21,684 bases of DNA from Phallusia fumigata (GCA_008931825.1 QXVZ01009961.1:1-21684), one strand, 5' to 3'; shown: positions 1 through 9,675, counted from the stretch's first letter. Made by a program: numbers and translations. Notes: generated from the letters alone by a model not told the origin.

Positions 1-637
1 CATCACAGTCAAAAAAGTGGTATGACATCACTGCTGAAAACGCGTGGAAACTGGTAGTAACATTAGGCGGCCACGAAGCTAGTGTTTCTATGGCATCTTC
101 ACACAAATCCTTTTCATTTAGAACTGATTTACATTTCGTTTCATCGGAACCGGCTTTCATATAGATGCGACACCATGGACTGTCTGACCTTGAATATTCC
201 TCTTCTTAAAGAAATAGTTTATTCTATAAAGATTTTACCGTTTTTATCTTCCTAAGCTTTACTTACCTGGTTGATCGGGCAACTGAAAGTCAAACTTGGG
301 ACGATGATAATGAACTACGCTTTTTAAAACTTTGAAAACCATCATGCGGCTCGTAGTGTCGTGTGGATGGGAATCATTAAGCTGCCATAAACACTTGCTT
401 GCAGCATTTTTGCTCTCGTAATACTCGGTAGCATGAATCAAATAACCTGATGTGTTGGAACTGGGAAGGGAAAGGCAGTATCCTGTTGACAGTGCCAAAT
501 GACCTGAGAAAACAAAATTTATTCTATTTTGTCCTAACACTTACTGTTCTACCAAGATTAAAAAAGACATCTACACATAAGTTCTACTTACTTGTAAACC
601 CCACAGCAAGAAACAGCAGTTGAAATAGAAATGACAT
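1..637 (-). CDS. Class A family member, 5' part only (signal peptide and ectodomain), cut by the window edge
   Basis: Exons on the minus strand: 592-637 (start codon 635-637, hydrophobic signal peptide MSFLFQLLFLAVGFT), 267-503 and 1-204. Both introns are phase 1 with GTAAGT donors. The ectodomain has Cys1 in GYCLSL, Cys2 in KCLW, then MMVFKVLK, LPDQP, then SPWCR, CKS, DLC, ASWPP and SYHFFDC. That is six cysteines, the family pattern. Coding continues past base 1, so stalk, membrane and tail exons lie outside the window. Its nearest relative is the 1673-4062 gene: exons, introns and about 470 bases of 5' flank align (1-1107 with 3429-4520), so the two arose by tandem duplication. By that relationship it should carry a long tyrosine tail, which is not seen here. 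The cellular role is unknown; a cell-surface protein is inferred. Confidence 0.8.
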
Positions 638-1563
638 TATTTTAGTGTCAGCACTTGACCTAGACAACTAACAAATTACCTCCAAACTGACACTAATTAG
701 CCATAAAAACATGCAATGCCGTTGAGCCTTGGCGAGTGTAACGTTTTGATTTAACTATGCCAGCACAAACTATTAGCAGGTTTCATTGTTCTATTTATTA
801 CGAACATTGAACAATAACAGGAAGGACGAAATATCCTGCTGAATTTCAAGCGGTAAGGGTATCGGATAATTCTATTATCATTCTCTGGTCAAATTTGGAG
901 CTTAACACGTTTAATTGTTCTGCTTTGGGAGTAGAGAAAACATTGTATGCTAAGAACACTAATTTGAAGGCTTACCAAATTGATTGTCATCGATATGCAG
1001 ATCTCCTGATATGAAAATGTTCAGTTGTATGGAAAACAACAGCAGATCACCGTACATATTGGAACAAACAATGACATCAAGTGATTTTTTTTACATAAAG
1101 AAACAAAGGGTAATTTTGGACGCTCTAAGTGGTCGTGGGTACAAATCTTAACAAACTCTATTTCTTGCTCACGCATTTGCTGCATGATAATTATCGAACG
1201 GATGCTGATTTAATAAAACCTTATTTGTGCCTTAACTTGTTTAAAACGACCCTGGTTAAAGTTGATGTGCTATTATTGTTATGCATAAAAGTTATAAATA
1301 TCTTGACATTAATTTTGAACTAATAGGTTACATTTCGTTTTGACCTATAATTACCGATGTGCTGATGTGTCAAGGGGTTGTAGTTGATAATTACTGCCAG
1401 TTGTTTCTGTACTAATTAGAAACACACCATCAAAAATAGAGTTTTCATTAAAACGCACAAGTTCCACATTGTTGTATTTTAACACGCAATACATAAAACA
1501 AGGTTTACAAGGAACCATTACAAATATGGAAAAGATAATACGCTGCGCCTAAACAAATTATCT
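638..1563. other. Intergenic: duplicated 5' flank, then unique AT-rich DNA
   Basis: The first 470 bases are the copied upstream flank of block 1. From about 1108 to the polyadenylation signal I see no exon, family homology or repeat. Confidence 0.6.
785..815. promoter_or_regulatory. Paired inverted ATTGTTC / GAACAAT motif upstream of the gene at 1-637
   Basis: ATTGTTC at 785-791 and its exact reverse complement at 809-815, about 150 bases upstream of the start codon. The AACAAT core resembles Sox/HMG-box sites. The motif is preserved in the duplicated flank at 4198-4230. A regulatory role is a guess. Confidence 0.25.
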
Positions 1564-1569
1564 TTTATT
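1564..1569 (-). other. Candidate polyadenylation signal (AATAAA) for the 1673-4062 gene
   Basis: AATAAA on the minus strand about 105 bases after the stop codon. Confidence 0.45.
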
Positions 1570-1672
1570 TACTAGTCTGGAAATTGAAATACCAAGTTCA
1601 AAATATCTTAGATTTTATGCCTTTTGAACAAAAAGTTTACGAATCAAAATTAATCACATCATTTTTTTGGGA

Positions 1673-4062
1673 CTACTCGTCGAAACCCTGGTATTCGGGG
1701 ACAGGGTGTTGAATCGGAACAAGATATTCATCGTTGTCGGGTCTCTGGAAAACATCTATACTGGCATAATCTGCAATTAAAGCATTTAAGATTAACTTTC
1801 ATTATACAACAGGAGTGTTAACAGACCTTTACCGTGATGAATCATAGCCGGATGTGAATTCGGATTTGGTTCTTGCTCTTCAATTACACGTTGAGAAGAA
1901 GCTCGCAGGTTTTGCAGTTGATTTTGTTCAAATTTGATTGTTGCGACATTTCTGAACATAAATGACATTCGTTACTTTTGTAATAAAAAATGCAGCAGGC
2001 AACGGAGATTTTGTTCGTAAATCGGCTTTCAGTGGGTTCTTATAACTTAGTTGGTAAAGCGCAGTATCTTAATAGGTTTAATTAATCACAGCAAACCTGT
2101 ACTAACCCATACTCAACTTGCAAATACATTATTGAAGATAGAGTTTCATTAGTTTGCCAACAAACTCTATGCCAACCGGTGTGTCTATAAAGTACTTGTT
2201 GGAAATGAATAGCTGTTTGGAGCATTAATACAACATTGGCATTCAGGTTTCGTTTTGACGGACCTTTTGTAGGTAAGGTATGAAATTTGTTGACTCACCT
2301 GATCCTTTTGTTGTTTTGACGGGTTTTACACAAACAAACGATTAGGAGCAGACAAATAACCGCAAGAACAACCGTTGCTGTTATGAAGACGATGGTAGGA
2401 GTTGCAGAAAAACCTAAAAATTGTTACAATTAAATACAACTAAAGTCATATATGTTCTGATCAGCAACTTTGTATTAATTGATTTTTTATGATATGCAAA
2501 ATGAGTCAAATCCATTTGTTGTTATGCGGTTTCTTGCGGGCTTATGTAAATTTATTTGCCCACTGAAACCAGTAGGTTTGATACACGATTTCTTTGTCGC
2601 ACTGCTCACTACAGAAGCGCATATCATAAACCTGAGTAGGTTTACAGGTTTACTTAATACAAAACATTGAAACCAAACAATTATTCATTGCAAACCAAAG
2701 TTTAAAAGAATACTTTTTGTGCTTTTGGAAAGTTCGTAAAATGAGATTAACACTATGCTACAGTCATTAAAGGCATATACATATTTGTTGTGACATTACT
2801 TGCCGATTGATGAAAGCAAGTTTTGGTGATCACAAGAACAACGATTTTGTTCACTATGTGTGTCGTCATCGATCACAAAATTTATGTTTTGAATAAATCT
2901 GCGACCACTCTCTTAGAATTGAGAAGGTTTCAACAAAATGTGACATCAAATACAACAGTTAATATACGAGCAATCCATGAAATTTGAATATCAAATTACC
3001 AAGGAATGGCAAATATTGGATTGTTGTTTAAGAATGTGTTCAAAAATACCTTCAAAGACATTTAGTTTGTCACATTGAATCTCGGTTTCAATTGTTGGTT
3101 TCTTTGGTGTGTCTGAAAACAGACGCAAAAGATTTGTTGATGGGAATTAAGGATTTCCGTGATAGCCTTATTGTAAGGATGATAACTTGCTAAAAAGTCG
3201 ATTTCACGCAACCATCACCAAAACTAACTCAAATTCTCTTCGAAAGGAAGGTTACAAATTTTAATTGTTATATATTGTTACCTTCAGCGTTTGTGATTGA
3301 ATTATTTTCGCGACGATTTGTTTAGTTTTAAAGTCAATATTTGAATCACAGCATCTTGTTTTCCTCTTTAACTTGCATTTGACGTAAGTACTCACTTGTG
3401 TTTGGAACAACGTCGGTCGGCACGATTGCATCACAATCGAACAAATCGTATGACATCACTGCTGAAAAATGATCGAACCGTGTTGTAATATTTGGTGGCC
3501 ATGTAGCTAGTGTTTCTATCGCATCTTCACAAAAATCTTTTCCATTTAGAACTGATTTGCATTTGGTTTTATTGGAATCCGCTTTCGAGTAGATGCGACA
3601 CCAAGGACTGTCTGACCTTGAATATTCCTTTTCTTTAAGAAAAACAGTTAATCTACAAGATTTTTCCGTTTTTACTTCCATAAGTTTTCTTACCTGGTTG
3701 ATCGGGCAACTGAAAGTCAAACTTGGGACGATGATAATGAACCACGCTCTGTAAAACTTTGAAAACCATCATGCGGCTCGTAGTGTCGTGTTGATGGGAA
3801 TCATTAAGCTGCCATAACCACTTGCTTGCAACATTTTTGCTCTCGTAATACTCGGTAGCATGAATCAAATAACGAGGTGTTTGAACTGGGAAGGGAAAGG
3901 CAGTATCCTGTTGACAGTGCCAAAGAACCTGAGAAAACAAAAGTTTTACTACTTTGTCCTAACACTTACTGTTCTATCGAGATTAAAAAATAAATCTACA
4001 AAATCTCTACTTACTGGTAAACCCACAGCAAGAAACAGCAGTTGAAATAGAAATGACATCAT
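1673..4062 (-). CDS. Class A long-tailed type I membrane protein, remodelled N-terminus (304 aa)
   Basis: Exons 4015-4062, 3694-3928, 3396-3632, 3050-3112, 2299-2413, 1833-1951 and 1673-1770 join to an open frame of 304 residues. Layout: signal peptide about 1-16, ectodomain about 17-173, short stalk with one cysteine (EIQCDK) about 174-194, membrane helix about 202-223 followed by KTRQNNKR, tail 224-304. Tail tyrosines are Y274 (DYASI), Y288 (PDNDEYLVPI) and Y299 (EYQGF). Two in-frame ATGs lie at 4060-4062 and 4057-4059; either could start. Oddities: exon 1 is one base shorter and exon 2 two bases shorter than in the gene at 1-637, so about 26 codons are read in another frame before the family frame returns. 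The usual GYC cysteine is replaced by WHC five residues earlier, and Cys2 is Trp (KWLW). It may be a remodelled gene or one starting to decay. Function is not recognised. Confidence 0.8.
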
Positions 4063-4520
4063 TTTAGTGGCAGCAATTGACTTTGACAACTAACAAATTA
4101 CCTCCAAACTAACTCTAAGCCATAAAAACATACAATGCCGTTGAGCCTTACGTAACGTTTTAATTTAACTATGCTAACACAAACTATTTGAAGGTTTCAT
4201 TGTTCTGTTTATTACGAATATTGAACAATGACAAGAAGGACGAAATATCCTGCAGAATTTTAAAACGGTAAGGGTATCGGGTCATTCTATCATCATTTTC
4301 TGGTCTAATTTGATCTTAACACGTTTTATTATTCTGCCTTGATAGTCGAAAACACATTGTATGGTAAGAATACCAACTTGAAGTCTCGGTGAAATAATTG
4401 TTATTGGAATGTAGATATCGTGTTATGAAAAGGTTCAGTTGTATGGAAAACAACAGCAGATCACCGTACATATTGGAACAAATAATGACATCAAGAGGTT
4501 TCTTTACGAAAAGAAACAAT
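3429..4520. repeat. Tandem duplication block 1, right copy
   Basis: Partner of 1-1107, offset about 3.4 kb. Includes the ectodomain and signal exons of the 1673-4062 gene and its 5' flank, so promoter sequence was copied along with the gene. Confidence 0.85.
4198..4230. promoter_or_regulatory. Paired inverted CATTGTTC / GAACAATG motif upstream of the 1673-4062 gene
   Basis: Both arms match, extended by one base on each side compared with the copy at 785-815, while neighbouring sequence has drifted. Same reasoning and same caution as for that copy. Confidence 0.25.
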
Positions 4521-6195
4521 TTGCATGCTGGTTTAAAACGTATTTAAAACTCGTTGTTCCTGTAGTGATAAGATATTGCATTACCGTAATGCGGGAAGGT
4601 AATCGACTCGCAGAATCTTAGATTAAAGGTTAAAGGGTTTCTCTATCGCCGACATCACCGAAGTAAAAATTGTTTACAATAATTCGTTCAAGTAGTGTAA
4701 ATGAGCAAGTTTGTTTTTGTTTTATTTTGTCGTCTTTTTACCATGTGACCCCTGCTGATGTTTCTCGCAAACAGTCGTAAGCGACTAACATCAAATTATT
4801 TTGGGCAGTTACACATCGATTGTCCAGCCGCTGACGTTCGGTTAAAATGCCCGTAATTGAATCTAAAAATTTAACATTTGCCAAGGTTTATTTTGTTCTA
4901 AAGTGATGTCCACAAAACAACCCAAGCTTTGTTTGCTTAACCTTGCAGTTAACCAAAGCTGACTTTCTTAACAATATAGCTTGTGGCTTACAGATATGAA
5001 GGTGCGTTAATAATTGTTAACTGATTCGGTGGGAGCAGTATTTTTAAAAAGCTGCCAGATAAAAACGATGTACTTTTTGTTGCTGCATTCTAAACCAGCT
5101 CAGCTATATGTAATTTCGTTTGATTAAACACGTTTTTTTCAAATGCAAAATTGTGAAGTGTTTGGTTTGAAAATTATTGTGACTTAATGTTCGAATTCAA
5201 TTTCATGTCGTAATGTTGTTTTCCCGTGGAAACCACAAGTCGTGCTAGGTACCGAATGATTAAAGCTCACATCGCGTACATGCGTGTGATCATAGTTTCT
5301 AAAAGACCCAATTTAGTACGTGGCACAGAAAAATTATCAGTATTTATATTGAGTGTTTTGCAGGCGTCGACCGCGATGGTTGGTTTAAAGATGTTATGTT
5401 TTGTGCATAAATTGAGGTATGTAGCCTTATGTCGTCATTCTATTTTGGCCTAGGCTCTAGTGGATCTCTGCTACCGGAGCCCTTCTAAATTACGTGTGTT
5501 GGTGTATTCTAATAAACAATACTAACCCAAAGGTATTGTAAGTCCGAACTGGCAAAAAGAAACACGCCTGGGCAATAGGGTCCTACAAGCAAACAACTCA
5601 AAACCCAACAGAATCCTGTAGAATTCTAAACCAATACACTCAGATGTGTGTACTATACAAAGGACAAAAATGTGAGAATATATTCTGCGTATAGGTCAGA
5701 ATGAATATTTGTCAGTCAATAATGCAAAATCAGTAAACGCACATCGTATAAAGGTGGATATCATGTTTTTGAATAGTTGCCAATAAGTTATTGTACAAAC
5801 ACTAATATAACGACTGTTTTTGTCAAGCACAAATGCAAACTCAATAAAAAGCTGGGGGTACATTGTGTTACATATCAGATGCGATTATATGTGTGTTAAT
5901 GTTCGCGACTGCTGAGTAAACAGATGAGGAAGAGATCAACATAATGTAGTAAGCATTTACTGAAATATATCATCGTGTCATTATTACGAATTCAGTACTT
6001 TAAATCATAGTTTGTGAAGAGTTTTCGATCATCTTTTTTCGGAAACAAAAGACATAGCTGCATTAAAAATATAACTGCAAACGTTTCAACAATCTCTGTT
6101 GTTATCAGCAGTGCGTCATCAGATTGTTAAAACGTTTGCATCACAATATATTTACTATGTACAAGGATGTTATTACTTCCTTTTTGAATTACTTT
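4521..6195. other. Gene-free intergenic stretch
   Basis: Only short open frames (up to about 75 codons) with no family motif, no plausible exon chain and no RNA gene. Apart from the hairpin at 6076-6140 nothing structured stands out. Confidence 0.6.
6076..6140. repeat. Imperfect inverted repeat (hairpin-forming)
   Basis: Arms 6076-6098 and 6120-6140 are complementary apart from one substitution and a two-base insertion (TGCAAACGTTT-AACAATCT-TG), with a 21-base loop. It lies 180 bases past the stop of the 6319-8002 gene. It could be the tip of a small non-autonomous element or a transcribed hairpin. I saw no second copy in the window. Confidence 0.6.
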
Positions 6196-6201
6196 TTTAT
6201 T
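6196..6201 (-). other. Candidate polyadenylation signal (AATAAA) for the 6319-8002 gene
   Basis: AATAAA on the minus strand about 120 bases after the stop. The 8052-9643 copy lacks this region because the duplication did not include it. Confidence 0.45.
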
Positions 6202-6318
6202 TCATATTTCACAAACTTACTCAAAACTACTTAATTCATTTTGTCTGTGTTTTGGGTTACCCGAAAATGGGTAGGGGATTGCAAAATACTTGAGGAATAA
6301 CAAAACGGTACAAATTTC

Positions 6319-8002
6319 TTAATCGCAAGCCTGGTAAAGTTCGTTGACCACCACTTCTTTAGTCTGCGGTTCTGTAGAACTTGTTTGCGATGTGCTTGCT
6401 TTCCTGTAGGTTAAAAGCAAAGTTGCGAAATGTGTGATAACGTGAGTGCATTTACTAATAAACTTACCTCATTTTGACAAGCACAAATGCTATCACTGCA
6501 CATGCAAATATCAGTAACATCGCTAGGACCACAGCAAGCCATAGAAATGCAGACGTCTGTGACGAGGTTTGATCTGAAAGCATGTAAATCACAACTGTGT
6601 CAAGGTTTCAGTTTCTAAGTAATAAATTTCTTTCTGACTGCAATGCGACTTGTTTGGTCCATGATATCCAACCTTCGAAAACCGCGAATCTGATGGAAAC
6701 TTTCGTTATGTAATGGTTCGTGAAATTAGTGGGGCAACAGTCTGTATATGCACCTATATTCAGACATTGCTCAATGTATTGTGGTGGCTGGGTGACGCAG
6801 TGAACAAAAAGCAAATGATTCGTACTGCACTTTGCTGCCCATGCACGTACAGCAGTTATAGCAATGTAAACAAAACAAGTCCACAATAGCTTTGAAGGCA
6901 ACTACGTCTCGATCTACCGTTATAACAATAAACAGTACCTCTGTTTGCAGTTTGGCTACCAGGAGATGACGTCACACCTGTCATGGTCGTTGTATGAACG
7001 TTGTTTGTAGAGTTTCGCCCACCTTCACCCGTCACGTTGTCGTGCTGAGTTGCGTTTAATTCTTTAACCACTAGAGTTACAGTATATGTTAAACAAAGAA
7101 CGGCTTCGAAAAGTATATCGCTTAAATTAAATCTGTCCACTATGTTTTTCGTGAATGAGGATGCCCGTACCATCACGCAGTGGATTACAACAAATAACAG
7201 TTAACACCTAAAGTACAGTTAACACTCAAAATAAATAACGAAATAAACTTTTTTAACAACGCGATACGTAAAACCAACCGTTATTAAGCCCACTGGGAGT
7301 ATCAATAAAACATCTTTGCAAATTACGTTACCTATGTCATTCAACATCCATGTTCTGTTCCTTGTCGTGTTTGCTTCACAGTCGATGAACTGGTATGACA
7401 TCACAGCCGAATACAGTGCAAATTCGGTGTTAATGGTGGGAGGCCAATCCATAGATTGTTGTATGACATTTTCACACAATTCTCGTCTATTCTTTCCGGG
7501 TTTGCAATTTGTCAAATTTGAACCAGTCTTTGCATATATGCGACAGAAAGGACCTTTCTGCCACCACTTTGTGTCTGCCAAAACGAAAGAGACGTGCTTA
7601 TTGTTTTTAAATCAGGTTAAATATAGGCCCGAATACTTACCTGGGTCGTCAGGTGTGTAGAAGTTATAATGGTGTGGACCCCATCCAATCGTGCCAGATT
7701 TTAAAACCTTAAAAACCATCATGAGATTTGTTCGATTAGGAATGTTATAATCAAAGACCCATCGACATTCCTCTCCTGTCCATCCAGTCGCATGTACCAA
7801 GTAACCTGAGCTGTTTGAAGTGGGAAGCCGGAGACAATAACTGGTAGAGAAGCCGACGAAAACTTCAAGCAAACAGTTTATGAGACATAAAGATTAACAG
7901 CTACGTTGTATGTTTGCGTCATTCCTTAGCCTTACCACTTGCTGTGATTGCAAATACTGTGACAAACTGATGTACTGTCCTTAGGAACATCATATTGAGC
8001 AT
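6319..8002 (-). CDS. Class B short-tailed type I membrane protein (284 aa)
   Basis: Exons 7936-8002, 7641-7862, 7332-7574, 6939-7070, 6468-6573 and 6319-6403 join in frame. Signal peptide about 1-22 (start codon 8000-8002; ATGs at 7991-7993 and 7988-7990 are later alternatives). Ectodomain about 23-177 has six cysteines: SYC, ECRW, PFCR, TNCK, ELC and IDC, with sequons NSS, NRT, NLT and NRT. Stalk 178-221 is Thr/Ser/Asn-rich with NAT, NVT and NST, suggesting a glycosylated spacer. Membrane helix about 230-254 (AFLWLAVV to FVLVK) has no charged residue. The tail, about 28 residues, ends EPQTKEVVVNELYQACD. Intron phases are 1,1,1,1,2. The neighbour at 8052-9643 is a close tandem copy: the stalk-to-membrane introns are both 365 bases. 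A role in surface recognition is inferred; no family name is claimed. Confidence 0.85.
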
Positions 8003-8082
8003 GATGAAATTAGACGTTTTGATGATTCGTCAGGCCTACTATCAGTTTATCTCACATTATTTTAACAGAACTCAAATCCGCT
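6360..8082. repeat. Tandem duplication block 2, left copy
   Basis: Runs from inside the last exon of the 6319-8002 gene to 80 bases upstream of its start codon, ending AACTCAAATCCGCT. The partner is 8084-9675. Compared with it, this copy has about 138 extra bases in the intron before the stalk exon and about 48 extra just upstream of the start codon. Confidence 0.9.
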
Positions 8083-9643
8083 NTAGTCTGCGGTTCAGTA
8101 GAGCTTGATTGCGAAGTGTTTGCTTTCCTGTGGGTTAAAAGCAAAGTTGCGAGATGTGTGCTAACCTGAGTGCACTATCTGGTGTGTATAAGTGTTTATA
8201 TGTTTTGTTACTGATGAACTTACCTGATTTTGACAAGCAAAACTGCTATTACTGCACATGCAAATATCAGTAACATCGCCAGAACCACAACAAGCCATAG
8301 AAATACAGACGTCACTGACGAGGCTTGATCTGCAAGAATGTAAATCACAATTGTGTCACGTGTTTTCAGTTTCTTAGTGAGACATTTCGGCATGACTAAA
8401 ATGCGTCTTGTTTGACCCACGTTACCCAACCTTCGAAAACCCCACAATCTGATGGAAAACTTCGTCATGTAATGGTTCGTGAAAATAGGGGGACAACAGT
8501 CTGTTTATGCAGCTACATACATACATAGCTCAATGTATTCTGATAGCTGGATGGCGCAGTGAACAAAAAGCGGATGTTTCGTACCGTACTTTGCCTCCCA
8601 CTTACAGCAGACGTAACAATAAAAACAAAGCAAGGTCACAAATAGCTTTGAAGGCAACCACGTTTCGATCTACGGTTATAATAATAAACAATACCTCTGA
8701 TTGCAGTTTGGCTACCAGGAGATGACGTCACACCTGTCATGGTTGTTGTTTGAACATTGTTTGTAGAGTTTCGTCCACTTTCAGCTGTCACGTTTTCGTG
8801 CTGAGTTGTGTTTAATTCTTCAACCACTATAGAATTAGATATATACGAAAAAGAATTTGGTAAAAATAAAGACAGTCAGAAAACTAACCCACCGACCATT
8901 ATTAAGCCCACTGGGAATATGAATAAAACATCTACACCAAATACGGTACCTATGTCATTCAACATCCATGTTCTATTCCTTGTCATGTTGGCTTCGCAGT
9001 CGATAAACTGGTATGACATCACAGCGGAATATTTTGCGAAGTCGGTTTTAATGATGGGAGGCCAATCCACAGATTGTTGTATGACATTATCACACAAATC
9101 TCGTCTTTTCTTTCCGGGTTTGCAATTTGCCAAATTTGAACCAGTCTTTACATATATGCGACAGAAAGGACCATTCTGCCACCACTTTTTTTCTGCCAAA
9201 GCGAAAGGACCAGTATTATTGTTTTTAAATTAGGTTAAATATAGGCCCGAATACTTACTTGGGTCGTCAGGTGTGTAGAAGTTATAATGGTGTGGACCCC
9301 ACCCAATCGTGTCAGATTTTAAAACCTTAAAAACCATTATGAGATTTGTTCGATTAAGAATGTTATAATCAAAGACCCATCGACAATCCTCTCCTCTATA
9401 ACCAGTCGCATGTACCAAGTAACCTGAGCTGTTTGAAGTGGGCAGTCGGATGCAATAACTGGTAGCGAGGCCGAAGAAACCTTCAAGCAAACAGTTGTTA
9501 AGTCAGAAAATAATTAATTATTAGACGTAAAAGATTAACAGCTACGTTGTATGTTTGTGTCATTCCTTAGCCTTACCACTTGCTGTGATTGCAAATACTG
9601 TGACAAACTGATGTACTGTCCTTAGGAACATCATATTGAGCAT
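8052..9643 (-). CDS. Class B short-tailed membrane protein with its C-terminus replaced at a duplication junction (281 aa as read)
   Basis: Exons 9577-9643, 9259-9480, 8950-9192, 8695-8826, 8224-8329 and 8052-8127 join in frame and copy the 6319-8002 gene almost exon for exon (five of six lengths are identical). Ectodomain, six cysteines, Thr-rich stalk (NTT, NVT, NST) and membrane helix (VFLWLVVV to VLLVK) are all intact. In the last exon homology stops after EPQT. An undetermined base at 8083 falls inside the next codon (ANA, never a stop), and the frame then runs through the 5' flank of the 6319-8002 gene to a stop at 8052-8054, giving ADLSSVKIM. The family ending EVVVNELYQACD, the native stop and the native 3' UTR are lost. 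The copy may be expressed with a changed tail, be unstable for lack of its own polyadenylation site, or reflect an assembly join at the unknown base. Confidence 0.7.
8083..8083. other. Undetermined base at the duplication junction
   Basis: The only N in the window. It separates the end of block 2 left copy from the start of the right copy and lies within codon 272 of the 8052-9643 gene as read. Its position suggests that the assembler or finisher could not settle this join. Confidence 0.95.
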
Positions 9644-9675
9644 CTCACATTATTTTAACAGAACTCAAATCCGCT
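8084..9675. repeat. Tandem duplication block 2, right copy
   Basis: Begins TAGTCTGCGG (as at 6360) and ends AACTCAAATCCGCT (as at 8082), then passes into unrelated sequence at 9676. The block boundary therefore lies exactly at base 8083. Confidence 0.9.

Larger units (their letters stand above)
1..1107. repeat. Tandem duplication block 1, left copy
   Basis: Aligns with 3429-4520 through three exons, two introns and about 470 bases of upstream DNA, with scattered substitutions and small indels. Similarity fades after the shared stretch around 1021-1083 (TCAGTTGTATGGAAAACAAC onward). The left copy runs off the window edge. Confidence 0.85.

Noticed and set aside
1673-1770. Classical ITIM or ITAM in the class A tail
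   Set aside because: Position -2 of DYAxI is Gly, not Ile/Val/Leu/Ser, and the second tyrosine is followed by Pro at +3, so neither consensus is met.
5226-5453. Independent 75-codon plus-strand gene
   Set aside because: No family motif, no splice context, and a length expected by chance in a 1.7 kb gene-free stretch.
6076-6140. Hammerhead ribozyme on the minus strand (CTGATGA ... GAAAC)
   Set aside because: A stem III can be drawn, but the bases following CTGATGA do not pair with those preceding GAAAC, so stem II is missing, and stem I is too weak.
6608-6901. Minus-strand open frame of 97 codons inside a class B gene
   Set aside because: Lies wholly in the 365-base intron before the membrane exon; the equivalent intron at 8330-8694 is not open in the same frame.
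7316-7660. Plus-strand open frame of 114 codons
   Set aside because: Antisense shadow of the ectodomain exon 7332-7574; the minus-strand frame has splice sites, family motifs and a homologous copy.
7612-7872. Alternative starts reading through intron 1 into the ectodomain exon (also 9230-9490, 15212-15520, 20744-21037)
   Set aside because: The pyrimidine tract before the acceptor naturally encodes Phe/Leu, mimicking a signal peptide. True signal exons with phase-1 donors exist upstream in each of these genes.
8808-9233. Plus-strand open frame of 141 codons
   Set aside because: Antisense shadow of exon 8950-9192, preserved only because the two class B genes are close copies.
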